Source: Antedon mediterranea (Eukaryota; Echinodermata; Crinoidea; Comatulida; Antedonidae). Taken from it: a stretch of DNA of 64,000 bases. The position numbers and the translations under genes were made by a program. The stretch lies in the NCBI RefSeq assembly GCF_964355755.1, contig NC_092672.1, positions 38,004,501 through 38,068,500 of the forward strand, read 5' to 3'. Positions 14,331-57,907 of the stretch are shown piece after piece; the stretch's first letter is position 1; every line of letters begins with the position of its first letter. The notes under the pieces are model-generated. The model ran no database searches and was not told the origin of the DNA. It saw nothing but the letters and a program-made list of their open reading frames with translations.

Positions 14331-14717
14331 AATGGACAGATTTTGTTTTAGGTAAATCTAGAACATGGACAAACACTGCCCTCAATTGGTTGCTTTATCA
14401 GCCCAACGTTCATGTCGTGTACTACGAACATTTAAAAGCAGATATATATTTACGGAGAATTGAACAAGATTGTGCAATTTTTTAAACTGCCAGTAAATGA
14501 AAATCGGTTACTATGCATTGCGAGTGACCCGGTGGGTAAATTTAAAAGACCCCCGGCGCCTAAAAATAAACAGCTAGAGTTTGATCCATTTACTGAAGAT
14601 ATGAGAGAGATGGTTAGTTTATATATCAAATCTGTTGCCATGGCATTAGAAGCGAGAAATCAAGAACCATTACCAGACCAGTACAATCCAAAATTTACAT
14701 TCCAAAGCCACGATTAA
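14331..14717 (+). pseudogene. WSCD-like sulfotransferase, last exon with frameshift
   Basis: After a strong acceptor (T-run plus CAG at 14330), a phase-1 exon encodes WTDFV, TALNWLLYQPNVHVVYYEHL and then, in another frame, LPVNENRLLC, FKRPPAP, FDPFTEDM and LPDQYNPKF before a TAA. This is the C-terminal part of a WSC-domain sulfotransferase (WSCD1/2 family, Golgi, PAPS-dependent). The frame changes near 14441-14460, in a run of AT dinucleotides just after the HLKAD motif; a two-base gain or one-base loss there accounts for it, and the first frame then stops within 40 bases. Either the gene is inactivated or the assembly has an error in the AT run. Upstream exons lie outside this stretch or were replaced by the minisatellite. 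Confidence 0.65.
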
Positions 14718-15319
14718 GAAATTCAACTGAATCTATTGAGTCTAACAGTCATTCTGTGCATTATCATTATGTTTCTGAGCATGCGCAAAATGATGTTTTT
14801 ACTCAATAGAGGCCACGTATAGTTTAGTTGCGCGTGTAAAATGAAAGGTCGCTTATGCTGCGTGCGCGCACGAAATCGTCCCGGGGTGATTTAACGCATT
14901 TAAAAATACTTTCAGAGAATTTCTAAAAAGCAAAAAGAAAGATATATTGAACCGCTGTTGTGCTTGTTACCCATCACGTTGCTACCTCTATTAGCAAACT
15001 CTATGCATATTCATTAAACATACAAGTATAGTTAGTACACAAAAGGCATTTTACTTTGCTTAGTTATTTTCCCGGGTCAGTCTGTTCGTACCCAACAAAG
15101 TTAGCGATAACTTTACCCATAGTACCCGAATAACTAAGCCTTATTAGGTGGTGGAGTCAATATGGTGGAAGGAACAGCCTGTTTTGTTTGATTTGCTATA
15201 GCTCACTAGGTAATGGGGTACAATTCATATTGTATATGGTGTTGGGATGGTAAACGGGGTAATTTAATAACCGTATATGAAATAATTATTTAGTATATTG
15301 GTTTAATATTTCCGAAAAT

Positions 15320-15324
<5 letters not shown>

Positions 15325-15351
<27 letters not shown>

Positions 15352-15949
15352 TTCTGGTTTATTAAAAACAAAGACATGGCAGTACAAAACTGAATTGCGT
15401 CCAGTAACATAAACATAAAAAGTATATCAAAAACGAGCAAGATTTACACAAACATCCAATATAAAAATATATATATATATATACAAAATGCATTAAAATA
15501 AAATAAAGAATATACAATTACAAATTTACAAAGATATATATCAAAAACGAGCAAAATTACACAACCATCTAATATAAAAATATATATATACACATAAATT
15601 CATAAAAAAAAAAAATAAAGAATATACAATTACAAATTTAAAAACTGCGAGTAAAATTATTAATTATCCGTAGGCCTATCAAAATTAAGAATTTCATATA
15701 TATATATTATTGCACTATTAAAGGTCATTGTTAATCAGGAATGGGAGTGTGGATTTCTTAAATCTTTCTGTTCTACATTTAATTTGGGATATTTTGTTTG
15801 CGTTTCTGAGAGATCTACCTGTCGCTTCAGCACGGGTATTGGGGATAATATTACTAAATTTTTCATGGACACTCCTCTCAAACTTCAGAACAAGCTGGAG
15901 ACGACGGTCACAGAGCCTATCAAGAGAAAATTTATCTGACAATTAAATT
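15325..15949 (-). mobile_element. LINE 3' end, A2 copy
   Basis: This is the duplicate of the 1177-1805 remnant: a minus-strand ORF (15718-15942) with the same LINE C-terminal residues (CRTERFKKSTLPFLIN) and an (AATA)n tail at about 15325-15353. It shares the truncation point with A1, so it is one insertion copied by segmental duplication. Confidence 0.55.
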
Positions 15950-17635
15950 ATTGCAATTTTTTACATTATGAAATTATCAAAATCTTTTAAAATGTATATA
16001 CTTATTTTTTTATTTACTTTATACTTTATTCTTTACAAGAATATAAATATATCTGTTGTTTTTTAGTTTAATATCGACATTTCTTTTTATAGTATTGTTA
16101 ATTACCGCAATTCATTATTGCTGTGTATTATTTCAGAATCTAATGGTCTTTCAGATGTCAATTGAACTCAGTTTTAAATCAGTACGCATAAAACTGCTAT
16201 AATAATTATAGGCTTAATGTAAGTTTTAGTGACAATTTTAGTGACACTTATTCTCAATTAAATACCGGACCACAAACTTTGATACAGCTTTTATACGCGC
16301 GCGTCGTGTTAAATGATGTTGGTGATATGACATTTTCATCGCGTTCAATTGTTGATAGGATATTTTTTACGCGCGCGTCTCATTCAATAGTTGTACGCGC
16401 GCGTAACCTTTTTGTCGATAATAATTTCTGGTAATAAATAGACTAATGTACTTCCGAGTTGTCTCATGCAAAAGTAAATAATAACAATGTAAACTTCTGT
16501 TCGTATAAAACTGTAATTTAGAATATTTAAGATATATTTTGTAAAGATTAGTTAATTATTTCAAGACGAACGTTCATGTTATATTGATAAGTATTATACG
16601 ATATGTATGTACATTAATTAATCCATGTTTAAAATGACATAAGATACCTGAGTGCCTAAACAAGTGTACAAACGCTGTCTGTCTGTCTGTCTGTCTTAGG
16701 AGCTTTAAAACGAATCGTTATGGTTCAAGGTGTGCATTGTTTTCATTTCTCTACAGAACTTTGTTTCGTTCACCTCGTAAGTTAATTATTTTATTTTACT
16801 CAATATAACATTTTGATTACACGATCACATTATTTAATATACTAAATTTGACAATACCGAATTGAAGTAAATCAAAACAATAAATATATATTGAATGTTT
16901 TAAATAATATCAGGTACACTATCATGCTTTCAATGGATACACTATCCTAAAGACATTCTTTTTTTCGTCTTTCTCCATTTTCTTTCATTCCAATGTTGGG
17001 TTTCCTATCCTTGTGTGTTATTCCAGTACCGTACATTGATGCCACTGTGCTGTTTTTATCAACGTCATACAGTATTCATGATTTGTATTTATTAATAATT
17101 TATTAATGTAATTTTGAAAAGTAATACCTTGATAATTCATTTGTTAAAACAGATGTTTCATTTAATTTGTGCAATATATGATGCCTCTATAATGTAACAC
17201 TTAATTTCATTAATTGAAAACATTTTGATTTTTAAAGAGGGTATTGATACAAGTCTATTCTGTGTATACTGCGCATGCTCAAAGTATAATATTTAAATAA
17301 GCCAACAAAATAATGTTCACTTATTTTAGTTAATTTATATTTTGGACATGCTCTGTAGAATTTTAAATGTTTCCCTGTTTTTGTTTTAATCTTCGGGATT
17401 CTTTGTAAAGCAATTTAGGAAAGGTTCTATTTTCAGTACTAATTGTAAATATAGGCAGGTGGTGATGAATAAATATGTATATGCGATTACTAACTTATTG
17501 TCTGAAAATGTGTCATTTTTATTTTCTTTTTAAGTCTTACTCCACTCTCCAAGCCTAAAATAAGACTTAGTTTACATAATCAATCTATCTTGTAATAACT
17601 TGTTATTGGATGTGTATGAAATAATATATGCATAA

Positions 17636-18462
17636 AGGCCAATTTACACCGACGAGCGGTAACGGTAATAAAAATATAGAATCTATGTTATATGACCATT
17701 ATACACACAACGCGGAACGGACGGGCGGTTTCATGTCTCAGGATAGATACAGAATCTACGTGGGACAAGCTACGTGGTTTTCCACTCTCAGGATAGATAC
17801 AGAATCTACGTGGGACAAGCTACGTGGTTTTCCACTCTCAGGATAGATACAGAATCTACGTGGGACAAGCTACGCGGTTTTCCACTCTCAGGATAGATAC
17901 AGAATCTACGTGGGACAAGCTACGTGGTTTTCCACTCTCAGGATAGATACAGAATCTACGTGGGACAAGCTACGCGGTTTTCCACTCTCAGGATAGATAC
18001 AGAATCTACGTGGGACAAGCTACGTGGTTTTCCACTCTCAGGATAGATACAGAATCTACGTGGGACAAGCTACGCGGTTTTCCACTCTCAGGATAGATAC
18101 AGAATCTACGTGGGACAAGCTACATGGTTTTCCACTCTCAGGATAGATACAGAATCTACGTGGGACAAGCTACGTGGTTTTCCACTCTCAGGATAGATAC
18201 AGAATCTACGTGGGACAAGCTACGTGGTTTTCCACTCTCAGGGTAGATACAGAATCTACGTGGGACAAGCTACGTGGTTTTCCACTCTCAGGATAGATAC
18301 AGAATCTACGTGGGACAAGCTACGTGGTTTTCCGCTCTCAGGATAGATACAGAATCTACGTGGACAAGCTTCGCGGTTTTCCGCTCTCAGGATAGATACA
18401 GAATCTACGTGGGACAAGCTACGCGGTTTTCCGCTTACCGTTACCGCTCGTCGTATTGCCTT
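17636..18462 (+). mobile_element. TIR element with expanded 50-bp array (A2)
   Basis: A perfect 18-bp inverted repeat, GACGAGCGGTAACGGTAA at about 17651 and its complement at about 18435, brackets the array. Weaker complementarity continues outward to AAGGC / GCCTT. The interior is almost wholly the 50-bp tandem repeat. It is a non-autonomous, MITE-like element with no coding capacity. Confidence 0.5.
17736..18433 (+). repeat. 50-bp tandem repeat, 14 units (A2)
   Basis: The 50-base unit contains GGATAGATACAGAATCTACG, then TGGGACAAGCTACGTGGTTT. TGGGACAAG recurs every 50 bases from 17761; unit 13 has lost one base. Units alternate between ACGTGG and ACGCGG, with one ACATGG (unit 8). Short reading frames through it (IYVGQATWFS and the like) are artefacts of the repeat. 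Confidence 0.95.
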
Positions 18463-20190
18463 GATCACATCCGCTGAACAAAATGAGACTATAGGGTGCG
18501 CCATACACCTTGCTTTGAGATTATAGCCTGAGAAAATATCATAGCAGCTATCTTGATGAGAATGTAAGTTTATATATATCTTTTGCTAAGACCCATCTTT
18601 AAATAAGGGTACAGGAGATAAGATGTAGAGTCAAAACTCCCTCATAATCATCGTAAAAATGATTCGTATAAATCGTATAATTGTATATTGGTAGAATACG
18701 GTAAATCACCATCACAAATGCTGCCACCATGCTCATCTACATACATACATACATGTGTCACGCGCTATTCTCTAAATTCTTGATTAATAAAAACAGATGG
18801 ATATGCAATAGTTGACGTGGTGATAGTTGTCATAACAACCTTTTAACAACTGTACACAAAGTATTTATATAGATATTTGTGGCTTTTCTTATCTACTTTA
18901 TCATAATCAAAATAAGTTCTAACTACTTGACACCTAATCATTAAATACACAATGTACACGCCTAATTGTTTTCTCTCACTGCTGTACATAAACGTCCTAA
19001 AATCTCATGGTTTGATTATAGTAATCCTTAGAATTATACGAGATATATTATAGTATTGACTTGAAAATGTACCGTTGTCCGTGATTTGTGTCGCGTCACC
19101 CCTCCTCGCGTCATGTCCTCCCCATCCTAATCTGTGTTTTTGTCGCAAAAGGCTCTCTTGTAGTATTTTGTTTTGCCCCGTCCAAATGACCACATAATGA
19201 TCTTATCTGATAGCTAGCTGACCATCTCTTTACCCATCAAGAGTAAATAGGCCTACTGTTGCTGTATATAGGTTACAATCTGTTTGCACAGGAAATGCCA
19301 GAAGTTACTATATACATAATGTGTGTGCATTTGTGTTTTAGATAAAATGGTCTCGCATTGAAATATGGAAAAACCCTAATGATTTTAATACAATATTGTA
19401 TTTCTCCAAAGTTTTCTTGAATTTTGGTTTAATTGTTATAAATACTATGACGTAATTTGTCGGCACGTTGTTATGTTTCATAATCTGATCTAATGGTGTA
19501 GGCAGCTATGTTTAGGTAATAGTTGTGTATACACAAACAACATAAGTTATTAAAAGTACATTACAACCACTATGTAGGCCTATGCAAACATTTTATCGGA
19601 AGTCGACTTTACCGGTCTAAATTTCGCAACAACTTCCATCCATTCGGGCACTGAATACCTGTTATGACATCGTACGTACGTGACTGTTTTTTAAAGTTGT
19701 CTCAGATCAGAATTTTATTTCTTAAGTTTGTCTCAAATCAGGAGAACCTACGAATATTATGTACCGTTGTTCCAATCCGCTAAACCTTTACCTAGGAATT
19801 GAGTGAGGAAGCACGTGCATCCCAGTGTTCCGCACAACGAATTAAAATGACACAACTAGGTCGTAGTCGCATTGAAAGCCAACCTCGACTAACCACTCCC
19901 CCCCCCCCCCATCCCACCACTCCCATGATAGTTAATTCTATCCTGAAGAAAATGATGCAGAAGTCTTCTTGGATTGTATTTGCCTGGATTCCAGCTTTAT
20001 ATTACTGGGACGAATGTTTAATTTAAAATATCTTGCTAAACGTTTTAGAGTAACACTGAGCTCTTTTATAATAATGTACATTTTTTTAAAGAGCAACGAA
20101 GTGCCAATTGAATCTGTAGATAGAATACTGGTCTGAAGTTTGTGAAACTGAGCCTATAATAGTTCATGATACAAAAGAAGAAAATACAAC

Positions 20191-20226
20191 CATACTTCAA
20201 ATCAACTTATATACAGTCGTACTCCA
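20191..20226 (+). repeat. Single-copy seed of the 27-bp minisatellite (A2)
   Basis: CATACTTCAAATCAACTTAT...CAGTCGTACTCC holds one 27-bp unit flanked by imperfect copies of its own first eight bases (CATACTTC / CGTACTCC). It sits at the position where A1 carries the 8.4 kb array. Confidence 0.8.
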
Positions 20227-20397
20227 CAGGAGCTTTAATGATTGAGGAGCCTATACTCGAGGAGCCTATTCATTACAAGCTATGCTTTTATTTGGGCTCC
20301 TCCACTTTATTTAAGTTATTGGTAAAGTGAAATAAAATGAAAATCAAATGAATAAAAGCACTCAAACTAGCATGTCTATAGCAAAATGCTGATTAAA

Positions 20398-20431
20398 CCA
20401 ATAGAACGTAGGATTGGTTACCCTATAAATA
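20398..20431 (+). promoter_or_regulatory. CCAAT and TATA boxes of the receptor gene
   Basis: CCAAT at 20398-20402, an inverted ATTGG at 20413-20417 and TATAAATA at 20424-20431 form a compact promoter about 200 bases upstream of the signal-peptide ATG. A start site near 20455 is expected from TATA spacing. The arrangement is kept in A3 (62224-62257). A reading frame that runs through the TATA box (20386-20592) is not considered coding. Confidence 0.5.
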
Positions 20432-20625
20432 AATGGTGTAAGCCCTTATTTGCTATTGTTTTGTTGTACAAAGTCCTAAAGAACTCGCTCTGTTTAACTA
20501 ACGTAGGCCACCACATGCCTCTTGCGTGCAGTCCTTACTGCATGTTACTTGTCATTAGTTCTACAGTTTATAAGAAAATAAAAGAAGATTAATTAACATT
20601 GTTTTATTGAAGTATTTGGACAACT

Positions 20626-51276
<30,651 letters not shown>

Positions 51277-51380
51277 TCATGAGGTGAATATTAGATTATT
51301 CAAATAGGTATGAACCATTTATCAAGTAGTCATTAAAAAGTTAATCTATTTATATCACACATTCAACATCAGCAATGAGA

Positions 51381-51410
51381 AATAAACCCATACTGGCAAT
51401 CAGGAATAAA
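51381..51410 (+). terminator. Polyadenylation signals after the tail exon
   Basis: AATAAA at 51381-51386 and again at 51405-51410, 105-135 bases after the stop codon, supports 50938-51276 being a terminal exon. From 51411 to 52114 no gene or repeat was recognised. Confidence 0.45.
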
Positions 51411-52126
51411 CATTGAAGAGGTTTTGTGTTCTTCTAAACTCATGTCAACGTGTAATACAATATAACATCTTTATGATGCAATGTGCCCGTTACGTTGTAT
51501 TTTGACGCCAATAATTGCATACAGGTACCATCAAGATCAACAAGATCATCAACAAGAGAAATAGTTGGACAGACTAGCTGCTTTATTAAAGGTGTCAAAA
51601 TAATTAAATATGTATTTTCCCCTGAAAAAAATAATTCTTCTTTAATTTGTTGTTGTTGTATATGCCATTTTAATGCCATATATTAATTATCCACCTTGAC
51701 CAAAAATTTGATAAAAAAATATTGATTTACCTGAAAAAACTATGAAAGTGAATAACTTTATTAACACTACAAAATAACCTCTGAATAAAGTCTGATTTTA
51801 ATCTTCATTTTGTATGTTTTTGGGGGACAATATATCTTTAACTTTTTATACAATGTATACATTCATACACAATTCATTTTTTTTATCATTATTTTTGTTA
51901 AGCATTGGATTGCAGAAGAAGTATGTCTTGCATTCAACAAGTTAATGATGTTAGTGGATATGTTGATTGAACTTCTTCACGCTGTATAATCCCTCAATTA
52001 TTGATCAACTCAGCCGATATTCTGTGGTCTTGGTTGGTGCTTTTTGTGAAGTTTAAATCTAGAGAATTGTTACCAGTCATGACATTTTAATATTTCATGA
52101 CTTTTACTGTATTGAAAAGTACAAAC

Positions 52127-55100
52127 TAGAGCAAAAACAATTTCTTATGGGGCTTATAAGATAAAGACTGAAAATAAAAAAAAAAAAAATTAAAAAGGGA
52201 AATAGAAAAAATAACACTTGATATCAATAAGGGCGACTCCACGTTAAATGGTACACTAGAACTTAAGTCTGGCGAACTTATGGGTATCAGAAAAGATAAG
52301 ATGGAAAGAATAATGATGAAAACTAAACTTAAATGGATCAAAGAAGGATTTTTTCTTAACATGGAAAAGAAAAATTTTGTTGATAAAACTATAAATAAAA
52401 TAATAAAGGAAAGCAACAATAGTATTCTGCAAAACACAAATGAAATTCTTGAGGAGTCTATACACGTTTATAAAAACCTTCATTCCTCAAACCACAATGC
52501 AGATGACGAAAAAAATATTGTAAAACTTCTTAAAACTATGAATACATTACCAACATTAACAAAAGATCAACAAAATAAAATTAAAGGGCCAATTACTTAT
52601 AATGAATTTTTAGAGGCTCTTAAGAGGTCACAAAATGGAAAGTCACCTGGTATTGACGGCTTTAGCTATGAGTTTTTTAAGTTCTTTTTTTGCGGATTCT
52701 TTTGAGAGCTATTAACGAGTCGTATAACTCAGGTCAACTGTCAATTTCCCAAAAGTCAGGAATAATTACTTTACTCCCCAAGGGAGATAAACCCCGAGAG
52801 TATCTAAAAAACTGGAGACCTATTACCCTGTTAAGTGTCACTTATAAACCTGTTTCGTCATGTATTGCAGAACGAATAAAATCGGTCCTTGATATATTAA
52901 TTAGTGAACAACAGAAAGGATTTATTAATGGGAGATATATAGGCGAAAATACAAGACTTATGTATGATATTATTCAAATTTGTGAAAAGAAGAAAATTCC
53001 TGGTCTGCTTTTACTGATAGACTTTGAAAAAGCGTTCGACTGCATTTCTCATACATTTGTTAACTGCGTTCTTAAACATTTTAACTTCGGACAATCCATT
53101 CAAAAACACGTGAAAGTACTATATAAAGATGCAAGATCCTCAGTTCTTGTTAATGGCTTTCTATCCGAATCATTCTTAATTGAAAGAGGATGTAGACAAG
53201 GGGATGGGTTGGGTCCATACCTGTTTCTTCTTTGCGCAGAAATTTTATCCTCAATGATATCTGAAAATAAACAAATTAAAGGAATATCAATTGCAAATCA
53301 TGAGTAACGATTATTTCAGTATGCGGACGACACTGTATTGTTTCTTGGCGGTAAAGAAAAATCAATGCACGAAGCATTTAAGACTCTCGATGTATTTTCC
53401 AAAATATCCGGGCTAAAAGTGAATGTGAACAAAACAAATGCTGTCTGGGTTGGCTCGTTTAAAGACCGAGGTGACTCAATATGCGAAAACTATAATATAA
53501 AATGGATCAAACATGGAGAGCCCTTTGTATCATTGGGTATTCGGTTCAGTACAAATTTAAATAAAATTGTAGATTTTAACTATGAAGACGCATATAAATC
53601 AATAACAAATAAAATGAGACATTGTTCAAAAAGAAACTTAACTGTTCTGGGAAGAATCACGATAGTTAAGTCTTTACTACTGTCCAAACTTACCTATATC
53701 CTTTCGACATTACCCGATCCCCCTGAAAAAGTAATAAAATCACTTAAGTCAGAACTATATCGTTTCATATGGAAAGGGGTGGATAGAATATCCAGAGATC
53801 AACTTATACAACCAAGAAAATAAATTTGGAGGCTTACGAACGGTCGATATAAATGCATATATTCAATCGGTAAAAATCACGTGGGTTAGACGGTAAGTAA
53901 CGTCCAATGAGACGGGCTGGGCTCTTTTAGTTCCACTCGTGTTGAATATTCATAAAACTTGGCTCATAGAAGGCGGATCATCGAAGTTAATCAAATTAGC
54001 GAAGGTTAAGCCTTACAATGCATTTTGGCTTGATGTAATAAAGGCGTGGTGAAACACAACATTCCTATGAGCACCGAATCGATATGTAGACAATCACTCT
54101 GGATGAATGACGATATTAAAGTCGGCGGAGAAAGTATCTATCATAAAAACTGGAGTAATCATGGGGTGAATTTTATAAATGATTTAGTTGATAGACATGG
54201 AATAACTCCATTTAAACAACTTAGTCAACATCATAACCATAACATCAACTTTCTTCAATATGAAGGCCTAATACATGCGGTCAGACAACATACCGTACGT
54301 CTTTAAATCAAATTTCTCCAAAAGGAAAAATAAATAGCCCACTACTACCTTTTAACCTTAGGTAGTTATTAAAAATAAAAAAGGATCAAAGCTAATTTAT
54401 AATACTCTAATCAACTCCAGAAAAAAACAATCGAAAGCTAAAATTAAGTGGGAGAAGGCATTGGATACTTTATATGTTGATAAAGAGTGGGACATTATTA
54501 ATACCATGTCTTTCTCACTTACTATGTCCACACCACTAATCTGGTTTCAATATAAAATTGTGCATAGAATTGTAGGTAATAACTCCTTTTTGTTTAAAAT
54601 TGGGAAAATTGACTCACCTTTATGTGCTTTATGTAAAGCAGAAATAGAAACCTTAATACATATTTTTGCACAATGCTGTGAAATTAAAATATTTTGGAGA
54701 AAGGTTAAACAATGGTTGAAAATTTTAATATAAATGTAATTATTAACCCCGAATTATGCCTTTTTGGAGTTAGAAAAAAACCATTTAAAGCCCTAAATAC
54801 TATTTTACTAATTTGTCGACACTACATATATAGCTGTAAAATAAATTAAGCCTAATATTGCACGATTCGTGAATGAGATTAAGTTACACGTTAAACAAGA
54901 AGAATTTATTTTGAAAACTAAAGGGGAGCATCATACTTATTTAAACAAATGGAGTCCTTTCTTGGAAAAACATGAACTTATTGACTGGTAACTTTGCATA
55001 AAAAAAAAAGAGACTTAGTATTGTTTTTTATATAATGTTTTTTAATCTTGAATTATTTATAGACTTTTATCGTCTGTTTATTTAGTAAGTAATAACTATT

Positions 55101-55370
55101 TATTTGAATAAGAAAGTTTTATGTTCAATTAAATTAATATTTAATTGAAATATGCTATAAAAGAAAAAATGAACAACAAATTATTTATAGACTTTGTTTT
55201 TAAGAGAAAAGAAGTAGTAGATTTATATTTATTACATTATGAAATTATTTATATTTTGTTCTTGAGAAATGTATATATATACATTTGTATATTATTATTA
55301 ATAAGAAAGTGTTATTATTTTAAGCTATTTTTAAAATTGAAATATGAAAGTGTTCAATAAAAAAAAAAAA
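52127..55370 (+). mobile_element. Tx1/L1-like LINE with target duplication
   Basis: Frames in order carry the RT entry (GKSPGIDGFSYEFFK), ITLLPKGDKPREYLKNWRPI, QQKGFINGRYIGENTRLMYD, LLLIDFEKAFDCISH, RGCRQGDGLGPYLF, YADDTVLF, GRITIVKSLLLSKLTYIL and the zinc-knuckle tail CALCKAEIETLIHIF. A frameshift at about 52700, a stop at 53305-53307 and several later breaks make it inactive. It ends in a poly(A) tail at about 55360. AGTACAAAC lies at 52118-52126 and again at 55374-55382. It is 5' truncated and related to the 47797 copy. Confidence 0.85.
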
Positions 55371-55480
55371 AAAAGTACAAACATATAATTTAAGAAAGTG
55401 TTATTATTTTAAGCTATTTTTAAAATTGAAATATGAAAGTGTTCAATAAAAAAAAAAAAAAAAGTACAAACATATAATTT
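55303..55480 (+). repeat. 89-bp tandem duplication of the LINE end
   Basis: Two copies start AAGAAAGTGTTATTATTTTA and include the poly(A) tail, the target duplication and ATATAATTT. Because the unit spans element and flank, it arose after insertion. Confidence 0.85.
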
Positions 55481-56548
55481 ATAAATTTTTCTATTAGGGG
55501 ATGTTTTTAAATTGTATGTACAGCTCATTGTATTGTCTACTTATCCTCTATGATTGATTATTGTAAAATCACATGGTCTAAACCATTTTTATTACATAAA
55601 TAGATACAATTTTGCTTCCAGACTGTCATTTGGAATAGTACTTATTTTGTATAATTCATTCATTCATTGAAAAATTATTTCCATTTATTATTGTCAACAA
55701 TACAATATACATAGACATTTTGTTGCTCTGAGACACAAATACATAAAATTCTCTGACAAAACAAAGTCACACTCATTTCTTTGATGCCCTAATAGCAGTT
55801 GGATAGAAGCTGTACAAGAGATGATGGACTGGTACCGTCTATAAAATCAAATGTGTGTACTATTATTATCCATATATCTTTATAACTCTGTCTGTCTACT
55901 GTAGGCCTACTTGTTAGTCTACTTGCTATGTTAATGTTTTATATACCAATAACGATAAGTTAATTGTAGTACATTTGATATAAGTCATAATTATTAAATA
56001 GAAAATAAATATATTAATAATATTCAGATTTAAAGCAATAAAATTATATTAGTATTGGAATAATTAATGATGTTTAAGAGAAACATTAGGGTCATATATA
56101 AAAAAAAAATATTACACCAACATTATTTCAACCGTTAGTTTACATATTGTATGCATTTGTTTACTATAACGTCGTGAGGAACCACGTCAGCAGTCAAGTT
56201 CAATATTGAATATCGAAACGTGGCAGGCTATAGGCGCTTGACCTTTGACAAGATCGGCTAAAATTTATAATTTAAAACTACGATACTTAGTATTGTATAT
56301 TCAGGAATAGCCGCTCCATAGTCTCTTTGCTTTTCTTCCTTATATCTTATTCTTATTAACTCAAAATTATTTTTACTAACAAACATTACTATTTATATGC
56401 CTAGTGTGTTATCATTATTGACATAATTTCATTAAACATCCACATACAGTACAACTCTTAACAATTTTTTCAATCTTCTATCAACTAAAAGTCGTAGTTA
56501 TCTCATTTCTGCAACAGAAGCATTCTTTTTGACAACGCGAGCGCGCTA
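55481..56548. other. No gene seen
   Basis: AT-rich sequence with short T- and A-runs. No exon, RNA gene or recognisable repeat. Confidence 0.4.
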
Positions 56549-56557
56549 GGCCGGAAC

Positions 56558-57907
56558 GCGATTTTTTTTTTTCGTACAGAAGTTGGGGACCCCCTCATGA
56601 AACGTCACAAAATAAACATGAATAATTCATCAGTTAAATTGTCTTGTTCCGTGTGCACACAAGCGTATAGCAACAAGAAGTGATTACACAAGTGCGGTAC
56701 GATTCTAGGCCTATCTCCGCTGTTTCATAGAAGAATAGCGGCGTTTTGTGTGGATTGTCGAAATAATCAGCCTTTAGTATGGTGTTTTTAATATAATTTA
56801 TTACTAAAGAATTACGTGTTAAAATTATAGTTTCTATTAATACTATTAAACATAATTTAGTCTCTAAACCCATGTCTATTCTAGTAGTAGCTGTGTGGGT
56901 GTGTGTGACGTGTGTGTGTTAGGTATGACCAAAGATAGTTACACCAAAGATTATATAGCGCCGCTACGCGGCGCAAGATAGGTAACTGTTGCCAAGCTTC
57001 TATCTTATAACACTACGCGCCCAGTAAATCCATGGACGCCATTCGGGCGGACAGGTTATTATTGTGATTTAAATGTAAATGGTTTAAATGTTGCGGTCCG
57101 CCTCGAAGTATCTGTGGAAAATGGAAGAAATTATGTAAACAAAGTAAAATAAAAGTTTCTTTGGGATCTGGACACTTTCCGATTAATTATGTGTGTTTAC
57201 ATTGAAATGCTTGGTTAGACAACTTCGTTCTTTGACCGAAACATCGTACGAAATTGCCTTGACAACGACTTTATTCCGGTTCAAATTTGTCCGCCGGAAT
57301 GGCGTCCATGGATTACAAACGTCTCACACCCAGTTACCTATCTTGCGCCGCGTAGCGGCGCTATACAATCTTTGGTTACACTATCTTTGGTATGACACAA
57401 TCCGAGTAATAAGTCAGCAAAATTAAACAATAAACATTACACAAAAATACATTTTTTATTCTCGTGGGTCAAATCTTCCCATCTCATGTGTTCATATACG
57501 CGCATTTTTAAAGTTCCTTTGAGTACATGCATATTGTTTGATAATAAAATAGCAGAATTAAAAAAATACAGTACACAAATTATACACATTCTTTATTCTT
57601 GTGGGTCTAAGCTTTCTTTGGGCTATGTCCAATGAATTACTACTTAGTTTAATGTCTTGCCTAGCTGTCGATTAGCCTCGACTCGACACATTTTGTGTGA
57701 AGAAGAGTGCGCGAAGGCAATCACGTGAATTGACTTAGAATCCTATGCCTACTGTAGAAAGTATCGTATCGCAGTTGTGTAATCACTTCTTGTTGCTATA
57801 CGCTTGGGTGCACACGGAACAACAAATTTAACTGATGAATTATTCATGTTTATTTTGTGACGTTTCATGAGGGGTCCCCAACTTATGTACGAAAAAAAAA
57901 AAATCGC
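56558..57907. mobile_element. MULE-like TIR element, copy 2, complete
   Basis: Ends GCGATTTTTTTTTTTTCG and its complement; the 9-bp target duplication GGCCGGAAC is at 56549-56557 and 57908-57916. The inverted repeats contain GAAACGTCACAAAATAAACA and CGTGTGCAC...AAGCGTATAGC as in copies 1 and 3. The core includes TG-rich runs and AGAATAAA-type sequence but no transposase. It contains a nested MITE at 56930-57389. Confidence 0.82.
56930..57389. mobile_element. hAT-like MITE nested in the MULE-like element
   Basis: Terminal CAAAGATAGTTACACCAAAG and a close complement at the right end, with further inverted pairs (TAGCGCCGCTACGCGGCGC; CCATGGACGCCATTC), give arms over 100 bp. GTATGAC flanks both ends (56923-56929, 57390-57396). 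Copy 3 at 33.8 kb has the uninterrupted GGTATGACACAA site. Confidence 0.78.

Noticed and set aside
17628-18504. Reading frames through the 50-bp array (and 59465-60341)
   Set aside because: Repeat-derived frames on both strands with no homology; the A1 version has a single unit.
20386-20592. Open frame of 68 residues conserved in A2 and A3
   Set aside because: It runs through the TATA box region and is identical only because the blocks are recent duplicates; no family resemblance or splice logic.
57193-57426. Short plus-strand frame in the nested MITE
   Set aside because: It spans the MITE's inverted repeat and has no homology or gene context.
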